DNA of 32,785 bases from Basidiobolus ranarum (taxonomy: Eukaryota > Basidiobolomycota > Basidiobolomycetes > Basidiobolales). The notes under the pieces were generated by a model. The model searched no databases. It was given only the letters and a program-made list of their open reading frames with translations, and was not told the origin of the DNA. This document shows positions 1-10,790 of the stretch, piece by piece (position 1 is the first letter of the stretch; the number at the start of each line of letters is the position of its first letter). Position numbers and translations under genes: made by a program. The stretch covers positions 1 through 32,785 of the forward strand of contig JASJQH010006955.1 in the NCBI GenBank assembly GCA_040143965.1. The letters are read 5' to 3'.

Positions 1-476
1 AGGAGTGGAGAGTTCAATCCAATCTTAGCAACCAGGTGTTGATTGGTTTTCTTACACTTTTACCACAGTTGATTGCCAACTGTTGCTTGCCACAGACCTG
101 GTACAATTGGAAAACACTTGTCAATTGTATGACTTATAATCCTTCAGTGATCAAACTACCTTCTTGTCCAAATAATTGTTTGGCTCTCACCAGTGATCTG
201 AAAAACCTGAAGTCATGTACTGTTTGTGCACAATTAGCAATCACTGAATCAGGTAAATATTATTCATATTTGGCTTACATAGCGTTGATTCCCCATCTTA
301 AAGTTCTGACAAAATCACCCAAATACAGATCATTGATCCAATACCAAAGTACTCACCATAAAGCTGATGGTAATACAAATACACTTGATGGATATCACTA
401 CCAGAATCTGAAAAGTTAAGGTTTCTATGAGAACATATATGATCATGCATTTGCATTGTCTCTGGATGGCTTCATA
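1..476. other. left-edge spacer, no gene supported
   Basis: AT-rich sequence between the window edge and the 3' end of the ATP synthase beta fragment. An unbroken plus-strand frame covers 36-419, but it has no recognisable domain, no TATA-like start context and low-complexity Leu/Ser/Thr/Asn content, so I do not call it. On the minus strand a possible acceptor (TTTTCAG) near 385 opens a frame of about 35 codons. That could be a third exon attached to the ATP2 fragment, but it resembles nothing I know. Confidence 0.4.
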
Positions 477-758
477 CTAAACAATTATACCAACGGCACC
501 AATAACGGAGCGAATGCGACCAGCACCAGAAACGGTTTTCTCCTCTTTCTTCTCAGTAGCGAAACTACGAGCTAGATAAGTGACATGGAAAATGTCCATC
601 AACTATGATTAGAATGCAGTCTCTGAGTAAACACCTGCTAAAGCACTAAACAAACCTTGGAAGAGGGAAGGCTGAGAACCGGCGAAGAAGCCGATGTTGG
701 CGCGAGAAGCGGCAGCAAGATGGCGTGGGAGACGAGATACCGACCGAGTAAGGATCAT
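477..758 (-). pseudogene. ATP synthase beta subunit, 5' fragment (presequence exon plus part of exon 2)
   Basis: Exon 1 (758-635) encodes a basic, Ser/Arg/Ala-rich mitochondrial presequence beginning MILTRSVSRLPRHLAAASRA. A 63-bp intron (634-572, GTGTTT...CTAATC...CTAG) joins in frame to exon 2 (571-477). Exon 2 reads ARSFATEKKEEKTVSGAGRI and then RSVIGAV. This is the N-terminal edge of mitochondrial F1 beta, where the family continues GAVVDVQF. Here similarity stops after GAV and a stop follows four codons later (GIIV*). A GTATAA donor-like sequence sits exactly at the break, so the copy may end inside the parent's second intron. Only about 72 codons remain of a protein of about 500. No catalytic domain follows to the left, so it cannot make a beta subunit. 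Because the intron is kept, this is a DNA-level duplicate, not a retrocopy. A stand-alone presequence peptide or a new chimera is possible but unsupported. Confidence 0.7.
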
Positions 759-1085
759 ATTGTCAACTAAAGTTAAGCCGCTGGCTGGAAACTGAAAGGC
801 TTTGATGTTATAGCCTATAACCAAAAATCGGTACCTAGAATACAGATCACTGATTGGGCAGAACGTATTCCATAATTTATGAAGATACAATGGATGGGGG
901 AGGAGTACATTGGTGGGGAGCGCTTTACCTCAGTATGAATTAACTCCCAACCGAAATAATGATCCCCAATATGCTGTATAACTACTATGCTTGGAATCAT
1001 CATTGAAATTTATTATTTGAAAAGTACGGAATGTTAAACAATAATAATCTGCCTCAATTTACGCTATTTGTTTTTGCAATAGGAT
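759..1085. other. spacer between ATP2 fragment and shugoshin 3' end
   Basis: 327 bp lying upstream of the minus-strand ATP2 fragment and downstream of the shugoshin stop. It holds no exon I can support. It would contain the shugoshin terminator and any promoter that came with the ATP2 fragment. Confidence 0.4.
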
Positions 1086-2396
1086 TTAACGCTGGAAAGT
1101 AAAGGGATCTCCTCGTCGAAGTTTACTAGGTTTAACTCAACTATAAGTTTAGGTTGGATGTTATGTTTCGTTTCAATTGTTACCTTCGTATATCTGGCTG
1201 TCTATAGTTAATGGGTGTTCTTCTACGCTTGCTAAATTCTTGAATTAGAAAAATGAGGTGTGTAGTTCACATAGGCACAACTCACCTCAAGCCTGCTTCA
1301 TTTATCTGGTGTTGGTTTTTTGCGCTTTTCTGAGGTGGTTGAACCTCAACATACTCAAAATTACTGTGAGTTTTTGCGCGACTTTTGATATTTTTGCGCT
1401 TTCTGGTCGTGTTAGGACATTTCCTATTATTTAAGGCTGGAAATAAAGGCAAAATCTTGTTTAGACAATACACCATCGAATTGAATAGACAGAAGTACTA
1501 CTTTTATGGAGGGTTTCTTCAGCAGCCTCATTTTCAGTTATAGAGTCGAGTGTACCTAAGGGGGTTCTGTCACAAGTTTTAGATAAAGTGAAAGCCTTTG
1601 AAGAACGTATGTCTTACCTCTTGGACTGTTTAACTCGATATTTTAAGGCGCGCTTAGGATTTTCACCTCCAAGATAGCTCGTTACCTACTCGTAACCCGT
1701 TTGAGTATAAATTCATATCTTTTAGATGTGTTGAAACCATACTAAAGTTTTGGCTTTTGAATAATCTTTTGGAAACTCTTGTGCTAAATAAGTGGACTCT
1801 GTAATGGTCGTAAGCTTTCGATGAGTTTCTATATGATGAGTTTAGCAATTATTTTAGTCTACTTACGCTCAAATACCTTGCACAAAGTATCGCCTTTTTC
1901 CTTAAAAGCACCTTCACTATGCTGGATGGGATAGATGTTCTGTCGGAGATTCATGAACTCTTGGTGTACGCTCTCCAATAATCTTTGAATAGTCTACTCT
2001 AGAAGTCAACACCCGTACGAGGAACCTATCATGGAATGATTTCACTTACCTCAAGACTTTGGGTTCGAGCTTCAGAAAATCTAATTGAGGCAACAGAGTC
2101 GGAAAACTTCGTTCTGAGCTCTATATTTTCACTTAGTAATCTATCTTTTTCAAGTTCGCATTTTCGAAGTTGAAGTGCTTGAAGGGTATTTGATCTTGAG
2201 AAAATTACTTCAATTAGCGTGCAAGCGTATAAATACAGCTGGATGGACAACGTTCTCACCGTACTAGATCTTGGTTTTGGCGCTGGTGTTTGCGTTTGAC
2301 TAATATTGGTGAGTCAGTAGGAGCGAGTAGGGATGTTGCATACGGATACTTACATTTCTCCAACTCAATAAACTCATTCTTGTTTACCGCTTGCAT
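1086..2396 (-). CDS. SGO1: shugoshin, centromeric cohesin protector (10 exons, 275 aa)
   Basis: Shugoshins protect centromeric cohesin by recruiting PP2A and act in sister-kinetochore biorientation. My join is 2396-2354, 2299-2260, 2194-2050, 1993-1867, 1828-1743, 1685-1618, 1566-1474, 1423-1286, 1231-1184 and 1125-1086. All exons are phase-compatible with GT-AG introns of 47-83 bp. The N-terminal family signature is visible: KRKHQRQNQDLVRSNTLQAL followed by ELEKDRLLSENIELRTKF (about residues 16-56), the basic start and coiled coil that dimerises and binds PP2A-B'. The C-terminal SGO box is also present, split over the last two exons: KRRRTPINYRQPDIR then SKLRRGDPF (about 248-270); in the family this binds phosphorylated H2A at the kinetochore. 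The middle is poorly conserved, as is usual, so exons 4-8 are less certain than both ends. The protein is short but close to S. pombe Sgo1. It lies 3' of RBX1 on the same strand. Confidence 0.82.
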
Positions 2397-2877
2397 GTTT
2401 ATGGATGAAGGGAAGAAGTCAGATTTCAATCCAACGACGCTGGAGAAGATATAAGATGAAGCGGAATACAAGTGTAAATAAATAACAACTTCTCCCAAGT
2501 AGGTGATGATTTACGAAAATCACTAGATGGGCTCATCATTTCCTTGCAGAGTCCAGTGATTGTTGCTTTTTGAAGATAAAACTAATGATTTATTATGAAC
2601 TGTTGATGAGCTCGAGATGCACTGTCGAGACATGTGTATTCCTGGGACTCTACCCTCTTGATTGCAACTAATTGATGCTCTTCACTACTCACTGAAATGA
2701 ATCTTTGAAGCCTAAACATATTACAGCTATTTATTGGGGTTAATTGAAAAGTGACATATCAGCAGTAACAATGAATTTAGAATAATAAACGGTGCGGCTC
2801 TTCGAGTCTCTTGAGAGATCATTAACGTCCGTATCTAATTGATATAATACAGTTAATCCATGTGATACAGTAATTAG
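2397..2877. other. spacer, shugoshin promoter side
   Basis: 481 bp between the RBX1 stop and the shugoshin start, both on the minus strand. It should hold the RBX1 3' UTR and the shugoshin promoter. I see no exon, structured RNA or repeat in it. Confidence 0.4.
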
Positions 2878-3622
<745 letters not shown>

Positions 3623-4165
3623 CAGGTTAGAATATTATTATAACAGTGCAGTTTCAACACGACTTAGTGAGGAATTGAACAGTAAATACTAGAAATGGGA
3701 TAGACCAAGAAAATTCCCTTTCGCTAAACGTCATCTGAGGTTGATTTGATTTATTATATGACTCTTACAAATTGTTATGAAAAATAGGGATTTTATGATT
3801 GCAATCATCACAACATAATTAGATATCGATTTATCGAGCAAGTTACAGTTGAGAGACTGCTTTTACACTGTACCAGGATTTCATTTCAATATATGCTCCT
3901 TGTTACGGTGTTTGGTGTTTTATGACAATTTGCTCAGAGTGGAAATGTAACTTTATAATACAATTTTCTTGAAAGTCCTTTGACTAAATGCTATGTTCAT
4001 AGATATAAAATTGACGTGTAGAGAGGTGGCTTCAATGAAATACTCCTCTTACTCAATTATCTTAAATAAGTCAAATATCGGCAAATACATGCTGGTTTGT
4101 GCGCTCTGCGTATGATGAATAGTTACATGTGATACTATACATAAAAAAACTCCTTCATATAATCA
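3623..4165. other. spacer, RBX1 promoter and F-box gene 3' end
   Basis: 543 bp of AT-rich sequence upstream of RBX1 and downstream of the F-box/WD40 stop. I found no phase-consistent exons in it. Confidence 0.4.
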
Positions 4166-5592
4166 TCACTCTAAAAGAGCGGCGTCGACTCCTTTGGCTA
4201 CATCCCAAACCAATATTTTTTGGTCCTGACCAACACTAAGAAATATTAAAGTTAGTGTAAAGTTAAAAGGATAAAAAATCCCAAGGACTTTACCTAATAA
4301 TTTTCGTTAGACTAAACTGAACATCAAACACCCAACTAGAGTGGCCATTGCGTAGGTCAAGAATGCACTTTCCACTCTCTATATCCCAAACTTTGACCGT
4401 TTGATCATACGAGCCGGACACCAGATGATTACCGGAAAGGTGAAGGGTACGTACAAGGTCATGGTGACCAGTCAAGGTCTTTAGGCATCGACCAGTTTGG
4501 GCATCCCATATCTTGATTGTATAGTCATTAGAACCAGATATGACCCACTTACCATCGAACTGAACGCATGCTAGTCCGCGTGTGTGACCTACAAATTCAC
4601 GGATACACTCGCCAGTGTTGATATCCCACATTTTAATCACCGAATCGCCTGATGCCGATACAAGAATATTATCTTGTAGCTGAATTGCGTTGACCGGGCC
4701 ACGATGTCCAAGTAGTACCCTAATGAGATCACCATTATGAATATTCCAAACACGGATAGTACCGTCCTTTGAGCAGCTTATAATACGCTCTTTATCGAAA
4801 CATATATCCAAAACGCCTGCGCTGTGACCTCTTATACGAAGACGTGAAGTCAGAGTTTTCATATCCCAAACAATTATGGTCGTGTCACTGGAACCCGTAA
4901 CCATCACTTCATCATTATAATCCAAACACAAAACGGAACGACAATGTCCAGTTAAGCTGAGCGTACATTTTCCTGTCTCGACGTCCCAAAATTTCACTGT
5001 ACGGTCTCTAGAGCCAGTTACAATTTTTTTCCCATCGAATTTTAGACAATAAACGCTATCTGAATGGCCAGCAATCAGTCGTTTATCTATTGTTCCAGTT
5101 CGCCAACGATTTTCAATTGTTGCCCGTTGTTGGTATAGATATTTCCAATCTAATGACGGCTCATTAGGTGGAATTCTTATAAACCAATTTTGATTTAAAT
5201 ACAATTGCTTCCATACTTTCGAGTCGCGAGATATATTATACCAATATTTGGAAACCAGCATCAGACGAACAAGCAATAAAGAGTCGGCGTAGGTAAGGAT
5301 ATGTAAACATAATTCAAATGGTAGAGTGGATAGAATGTCTAAATGTCAAGAAAACGAGAGTCATTAGCAAGGTAAAGTTTTGGCAGAAATATAAGAACAT
5401 ACCAATCCCAGGCAATTTTAACTCTTTACCACTATCGTTTCCTTGACGCAAGAGGGAAAAATCCTCACTATGGCTTGCAGTGGAAGATTTTGAAAGTCTC
5501 ACTTGACTTCGAGAATTGAAAGATAATACTCGCTTTGTTAAAGTTTTCCAAAACTTGGCTTTACTCACGAACTTTAAAGTAGAGTTACTCAT
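4166..5592 (-). CDS. F-box/WD40 protein, SCF substrate receptor (3 exons, 434 aa)
   Basis: A probable SCF ubiquitin-ligase specificity subunit: the F-box binds Skp1 and the WD40 propeller binds phosphorylated substrates. Exons are 5592-5403, 5338-4294 and 4235-4166, with canonical introns GTATGT...TTTAG and GTAAAG...CTTAG. Residues 1-63 are a basic, Ser-rich lead. The F-box spans about 65-110 (LSTLPFELCLHILTYADSLL then VRLMLVSKYWYNISRDSKVW), followed by the linker DWKYLYQQRATIENRW common in Cdc4/Pof1/Pof11-like proteins. Seven WD40 repeats follow; their strand-d motifs run VKFWD, IIVWD, IRVWN, IKMWD, IKIWD, VKVWD, ILVWD. The last repeat is completed only by the small third exon, ending DAALLE. 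The start was chosen at the MSNSTLKF methionine; another in-frame Met lies 17 codons upstream. Which receptor it matches (Pof11-, Cdc4- or beta-TrCP-type) I cannot settle, so no symbol is given. Neighbour: RBX1, 543 bp downstream on the same strand. Confidence 0.93.
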
Positions 5593-6070
5593 GGCACAAG
5601 TGTAGTGGTCTCTGAAGAGAGGTGCTAGGGCAATTAGATGCAATAATAAGGTTTAACAAACTGTACTTTCCAGTAAGCACGAATTTTATCAACCTATGAT
5701 AAGAGTGAAAAGTGTCACAAAGGATATATATAGTACCAAAAATGACAAATATAGACCTGCAGCCTGAAGGGGGTTGGTAATTAATATAATCCAAACGCTA
5801 AGAAAAGGAAATGTCACTTTAGAACGAAAATGAAACTCTTTAGAACTGATTGGGTTCATCATTGGCAGTTAAGTGATTCGGTTTACGAAGTCAAATGCCA
5901 ACTGCTCGTTAAATGATTGGTAGAAGCAATTTTGTGCAAGTTTTGAATCGTTTTACTCTAAACTTCCTATGACAATGAGTTTTCATTTAACATCGAACGT
6001 AACAATGGTCTGAGACAAGATTACTGTCAACATTACTAGGCTCTAGACTGATTTACAGCCCTTACCTAGC

Positions 6071-6118
6071 CTATAGCCCACCTTTCCACAATATCAATGC
6101 TATAGCCCACTTGTCTAC
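6071..6118. repeat. two-copy direct repeat around CTATAGCCCAC
   Basis: CTATAGCCCAC occurs at 6071-6081 and again at 6100-6110, with similar flanks (CTTTCCAC and TTGTCTAC). The second copy includes the palindrome GCTATAGC. It may be a pair of regulatory sites in the divergent promoter; the function is unknown. Confidence 0.45.
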
Positions 6119-6579
6119 ACCAGCATTGAGTAATCCAAATTTGACACAACGCAACACTCCTGTTTCATCGCGATTGTCAAATCGAAACTCAAGAGAGATC
6201 AATGATAGTAAACTAATCAGACAGGAACCTAATCAGTCAATGGACGTAACTAATCAAAATACTCTAAATCGACTTAGTCCAGGTTAAACCAAATCAGTCA
6301 CTGGCTATCAGCATCATACCTCCACTGAAAATCAATCTGCAGAACTGCACATTTACATACCTAAGTCGAGGTCAATATTATAAGGAAGGCAGGGTTCGAC
6401 ATATATTTCGGATGTCATTGACCTCAATGGCCAAAATTCATCGAGATTCATGAGCGAACGTACTCTCTATCGGCCCATCTTCAACGTGAGCTAAACGTGG
6501 TTTGCAATCCAACGAGGTAATATACCAGGAAATGAACACTTGGATCATTCAAAAGTGAGGATTGAGTGAGACTCATTCG

Positions 6580-6588
6580 TATAAAAAA
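6580..6588 (+). promoter_or_regulatory. TATA box of the subtilisin gene
   Basis: TATAAAAAA lies 74-82 bp upstream of the subtilisin ATG, a normal spacing for a fungal TATA promoter of an inducible secreted enzyme. The call rests on sequence and spacing only. Confidence 0.55.
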
Positions 6589-6661
6589 GATATCATCCTC
6601 GTAACCTAAATCAAGCATCCTCTTCACACCACTTGGACAGATAATAGCCCATCTAAGAAAA

Positions 6662-8272
6662 ATGAGATTTCAAAATTCAAAGAATATTGGTTTGCTACTA
6701 CTTTCCCACTCATTGTTGGTTACAGCAATCTTCAATGAGACTGAAACTATGATGAAGGCAGCAGGACAGAACATCACCGAAAGTATCCCCGAGTCCAATT
6801 CTGCTCCACGCCATCTTGTTAAGTTTAAAACTCTTCCGGGTCAGAACTGGGTGCAAGCATTCGGTAGTGAGGTTCAATCTTTATCGAATAAATTCCATTT
6901 TATGGTGGGGAATTTCTCGGATGGAGAGCTCAGCACCATTCAAAAAGACCCTTTGGTTGAATATGTTGAACAGGAGATGACGGTGAAGACCTTCCTTGTG
7001 GAAGACAATCCTCCAAGCTGGGTTAGTAAACAGAATACTGTATGAGGGCTCATAGGCTTCAGCTTGAATTGACAGTTTATAATAGGGATTGGATAGATTA
7101 GACCAGCGTCAATTGCCATTAGACAAGAAATATAATTATGTCAATTCCGATGGAGCTGGTGTAGATGTTTACGTTATTGATACGTACGTGGTAATCTTGA
7201 CTGTGTTTCATCAAAGATACCAAAAGCTAAACTTATCTTGAATCAAATAGAGGTGTTTACATAGAGCACGAAGATTTTGAAGGGCGTGCACGTTGGGGTA
7301 CCACAGCAATTAATGGTTCATCAGTAGATGGTAATGGCCATGGAACATTTGTAGCGGGAATTATCGGTGGTAAGCGATATGGTGTCGCTAAGAAAGTAAA
7401 CATCCATGCAGTAAAGGTAGGTCTTTCCCAAAATTCTGGTTTTAACGCGTGTGGCACTAAATTTATGTATTATTGCCAGGTACTTGACACTAATGGAGGG
7501 GGTAGCACCAGTTCGTTGATTAAAGGGCTACAATATGTATACGAAGAACATCAAAGAAAGGAGAACAAGCGGACTATTATCAAGTATGTTTTCATACAGC
7601 CAATTGCCTCAGTGTTTCACCCTCTTAACTGTTTCTTCTATACAGTATGTCGTTAGGCAGCGATTACAGTAGGCTGGTGAATGATATCGTTGGTGAGGTT
7701 ATTCAAGCTGGAATCGTAGTAGTTGTAAGTTACTAGTTATTTGGAGATATTAACGAATCAATGCATGCTGAGACTGGTATATTTAGGCAGCGGCTGGGAA
7801 TGGTAATGAGGCGGGTATAGGAATTGATGCATGCGGGGTATCTCCAGCTTCTGCGCGTGGGGTTATTACTGCTGGAGCCACTCGAAATGATGATCAAATT
7901 GCCATCTTCTCAAACTTTGGTCGATGTGTCACGTTATTTGCACCAGGTCAACAGGTTGCCTCGGATTTCATCGGTTCTAAGGATGCCAATAGCACCCTTT
8001 CTGGCACATCCTTCTCTTCACCATATACAGCAGGTGTGGCGGCTCTGATCATGGGCAACACTGACGAGGTCCTGAGCCCTGCCGAAGTTCAGCATCGCCT
8101 CATTAGTTTAGCTACGAAGAAGGTTGTCAGAGGCTTACCATTCGGCTCCCCAGACCTGTTACTATATTCGCAGGTGCAGGAGTACAGATCAAACACCGAT
8201 CCCTCAGCCATACCATCACCAATGGCCCAATTCACTATGATGCTTATTGCCTCCTTCGTTCTCATCATTTAA
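6662..8272 (+). CDS. secreted subtilisin-like serine protease, S8 family (6 exons, 430 aa)
   Basis: A proteinase K/cerevisin-type endopeptidase made as a preproprotein for secretion. Exons are 6662-7021, 7086-7183, 7251-7416, 7480-7583, 7646-7724 and 7787-8272, all phase-compatible GT-AG joins. A hydrophobic signal peptide (about 1-22) is followed by an I9 inhibitor propeptide (about 51-110; [13 protein letters not shown] to [10 protein letters not shown]). The catalytic triad is complete: Asp152 in VYVIDTG, His183 in [11 protein letters not shown] and Ser344 in [13 protein letters not shown]; the oxyanion Asn274 is in AAAGNGNE. After the catalytic domain comes a short linker rich in Ser and Pro and a C-terminal hydrophobic run with no charged tail ([15 protein letters not shown]). 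That pattern suits a GPI-attachment signal and suggests a cell-wall or surface enzyme; it is inference. Several exon junctions fall next to active-site blocks. A TATA box lies about 75 bp upstream. The triad makes activity likely. Confidence 0.95.
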
Positions 8273-8361
8273 TCATTGCATACATTAATATCCCTACTTT
8301 ATTAATGGGGTAATTATTTGAATTTTCGCATTATACATAACATAAATTATTGACTTGCCAA

Positions 8362-9352
8362 TCAAATTGATATATCCAAGTCTCTATCAGGCTTTATGCA
8401 CGATTTGCTTGACGATTGCTGAGCTTCAACAGTATCATCTTGCAAAAAATTGGATGGCTGCTTATCCTGCAGCATTCCACAGGCTGTTGTACTGGTTGTA
8501 TCATGGACCATAGGAAGGGTAACTCGAATGTCATGGTAGTAGTTAACCAGTTGCTGTGTGCATAGCATAGATTGAATAGCCCCTAAATAATGAAGGCAAT
8601 TAGATACAAAGCTAAATCAATAGAATTTAGAGATAAGCATTACACTGCAATTGAAAAAGAACATCTGTACTTAGTCCGAAGACGATGCCATTCATCAGGA
8701 GAGAATAAAATATAATGGTGCTCACTGCACTTGTCACGGTGTAAGCGCCTCCATCTTTACAAATAGCCACCTGCCAGCTTCGGCTTTGTCTATAAACACG
8801 AAAGGCTAGGATAATGAGCCACCAGAAGATAAGATATGCATTGACAGCTATCTCAATGCCTATAAATATAGAGCTAGAGCTAGGGGGTGTGGTGGATTGA
8901 CACTCGTGAAAGACGCCAGGCACTACTGTGATGGTTATAAGCCGTAGCATCGATCCTGACAACTTCAGTCCAAAGATTATTATAGAGCCAATGAAAAATA
9001 GTGGTCTACCACAAGGAAGACTGAAATAGCACCGGCGATATAAAACCGCAGCTAACATGGTAGTGCTCACATAGTAGCAAGACGGGTTAAGGATGACCTT
9101 TAGTTGGCAGTTGGTGACGAAAAAGAAGTCACTAATCTTGCTAATGTGACAAATGATCGCTGAAGTAGCGTGTATTGAGCCCAGCTGAATGAGGAAATTT
9201 TTGGGTAACTTTGACAAAAGTCGTAGAGAGGTATATGCGTTGCATACATGAACTACCAGAGTAAAGGAATACATAAGAACACAAAGATTAGCCCAAATGT
9301 ACCAAGCACTAGTGAAGCGCATGGTTAGTTCATTACTAGATGAGCTTTCCAT
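8362..9352 (-). CDS. multi-pass membrane protein, family unknown, possibly GPCR-like (2 exons, about 300 aa)
   Basis: I do not recognise the family. Exon 1 (9352-8671) opens MESSSSNELTMRFTSAWYIW and holds about six hydrophobic helices: around ANLCVLMYSFTLVVHVC, LGSIHATSAIICHI, VSTTMLAAVLY, FFIGSIIIFGLKLSG, NAYLIFWWLIILAFRVY and AVSTIIFYSLLMNGIVFG. Just before the sixth is a short loop ICKDGGAYTV; a charged D-G-x-Y word before the last helices is also common in fungal seven-helix proteins of the DUF6533 kind, which is only a resemblance. Exon 2 (8582-8362) adds a polar, Ser/Gln-rich cytosolic-looking tail. I picked the 88-bp intron with donor GTACAG because it alone gives the right phase; the donor is weak. 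No in-frame Met lies upstream before a stop, so 9352 is the likely start unless a 5' exon is missing. It sits between two plus-strand genes. Confidence 0.6.
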
Positions 9353-9505
9353 CGGATTTGAATATGAAAGCTTCCAGAGTTGGAATAGTCTGCTGCTCTT
9401 ATATGCTGAGAAGCCTGAACCAGTTACAGAAACTGTCACAAATGGCCATATTTTGTTTACAATCCAATGCGACGATCTTTACCAAATACCGAATCACATT
9501 CTACA

Positions 9506-9541
9506 CCTAACCTACTATGATCGCCTAACCCACTATGATTG
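9506..9541. repeat. 18-bp tandem repeat, two copies
   Basis: Two adjacent copies, CCTAACCTACTATGATCG (9506-9523) and CCTAACCCACTATGATTG (9524-9541), are identical at 16 of 18 positions. They lie in the shared upstream region of two divergent genes and could be paired protein-binding sites or a young tandem duplication. Confidence 0.75.
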
Positions 9542-9567
9542 CACTTCTTCAGCCTAAATTGCCGACA

Positions 9568-9592
9568 CTCCCCCTAACACAGAATAGGGGAG
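9568..9592. promoter_or_regulatory. inverted CCCCT/AGGGG pair (STRE-like) with hairpin symmetry
   Basis: The arms CTCCCCCTA and TAGGGGAG flank a 9-base loop. Each arm holds the fungal stress-response element core (CCCCT/AGGGG, bound by Msn2/4-type zinc fingers in yeasts). It lies about 400 bp upstream of the EI24-like gene. Regulation by stress is inference; a DNA hairpin is the other reading. Confidence 0.4.
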
Positions 9593-9989
9593 GTGAAGTA
9601 AATATGGCCAAATCGATAGTGAAATAGACGTAAATCGATCACCAGAAATATATAGAACTCCACTTCAAAATCTTCTCCTATAATTTGATTCACCACCTTG
9701 TTCAGTTCTATGCCAATATTCGATATTCTTACCGACACCATCCACGCTCATACAAATGTAGTTCTCTTGCTCAGCCTCATGGTGTTTGATGGTGCGTTGA
9801 CATGACACTCACACAAATGACGATTCCTCATCCTCGTAGTCCACATGCGATCGGATGACATTCTTTTGACTAAATTAATAGTTACATCATTATTATTGAT
9901 TTACAAGTAGATTACTGGATCACCGTTTAAACCTTATCAGAACCCAAAACACTGAATGAAACTAATTCTTCCTCTCTCAAGAACCGAAT

Positions 9990-10790
9990 ATGAAAACACC
10001 AAAATCTTCGTACCCTATCCAAGGTGTTTTATTTTTCGTAGCACATCCTTCACTATGGGGTAAATGTCTCCACGGAATCTTATTTTTGGCCATAGTTAGC
10101 GTTGTTTCACTTATTGGCTTTGGTTTCGTAATACCTCCTACTGCTCATGCACTCATAAGAGTCAATTGCCCCTCAGGACTTGCCTGGTTTGTAGCAGTGG
10201 TGTTTATGCTGATTGAAACCTTTCTGGTATTGTTCCTGTGTTACATTCTATTCCTTCCGCTTGTACTGGATCGTCTATTTGATGCAGTACTTAAACTTCG
10301 CGGCTTGGGAAATCACGTTCCAGCTAACCGAGGTTACTTACGGCGTATAGGTTTTGCTGGGTTACGTTACGTTCGTTATCGTTTGTTTGGAGAGCTACTC
10401 GTTGAACTTCCCACTTTAATTCTCACTTTACCCTTGAATGTAGTACCTGGTCTAGGTACTGGACTGTACTGTTATCTGAATGGGTTATTTCTAACTTGGG
10501 GATATATGCTTCATTATCACGTAGAAATATTGGGATTGAACCTTTCACAGTCCAGAGAACTTGTCATGAAAAATCGTATGGATTATACTACCTTTGGAGC
10601 TGTTGCTTTGGCCTTGCAATTGGTACCATTAGGGAATTTCATATTCATGTTTACCAACGTAGTAGGATGTGCCTTATGGGCAGCTGATGAATTAAATGAA
10701 CGTATTGAAGAGGGACATGTACCACCTAAAACCAATGAATCTCTTCAAACTGAACATCCACCCCTTCCTCCTCGACCGACTTATCATTAG
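9990..10790 (+). CDS. EI24/Rrt8-like multi-pass membrane protein (266 aa, intronless)
   Basis: A single exon with hydrophobic blocks at about 27-49, 63-92, 134-172 and 199-230. The start MKTPKSSYPIQGVLFFVAHP (motif P-I-x-G-x-x-F-x-x-x-H-P) and the central AGLRYVRYRLFGELLVELPT and NVVPGLGTGLYCYLNGLF blocks match the fungal EI24-domain group that includes yeast Rrt8/Lds1/Lds2. Those proteins sit on lipid droplets or the spore-wall membrane; mammalian EI24 is an ER protein linked to autophagy. The tail is polar and proline-rich (LPPRPTYH), a possible SH3-type ligand. The family is assigned from remembered pattern, not a search. Lack of introns contrasts with most neighbours. Confidence 0.75.
   Translation: MKTPKSSYPIQGVLFFVAHPSLWGKCLHGILFLAIVSVVSLIGFGFVIPPTAHALIRVNCPSGLAWFVAVVFMLIETFLVLFLCYILFLPLVLDRLFDAVLKLRGLGNHVPANRGYLRRIGFAGLRYVRYRLFGELLVELPTLILTLPLNVVPGLGTGLYCYLNGLFLTWGYMLHYHVEILGLNLSQSRELVMKNRMDYTTFGAVALALQLVPLGNFIFMFTNVVGCALWAADELNERIEEGHVPPKTNESLQTEHPPLPPRPTYH

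Larger units (their letters stand above)
5593..6661. other. divergent promoter region, F-box gene / subtilisin
   Basis: About 1.07 kb between two divergent genes. No exon was found. It holds a direct repeat at 6071-6110 and a TATA box at 6580-6588 (both listed separately), and scattered AATCAGTCA-like words (around 6232 and 6292). Confidence 0.5.
9353..9989. other. divergent promoter region upstream of the EI24-like gene
   Basis: 637 bp between the membrane-protein start (-) and the EI24-like start (+). No exon was found. It holds an 18-bp tandem repeat (9506-9541) and a GC-rich inverted repeat (9568-9592), both listed separately. Confidence 0.5.

Noticed and set aside
36-419. 127-codon plus-strand open frame at the left edge
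   Set aside because: No known motif, low-complexity composition and no splice partner; chance length in AT-rich DNA is plausible.
9297-9557. 86-codon plus-strand frame
   Set aside because: Antisense shadow of the membrane-protein gene plus the tandem repeat; no protein features.
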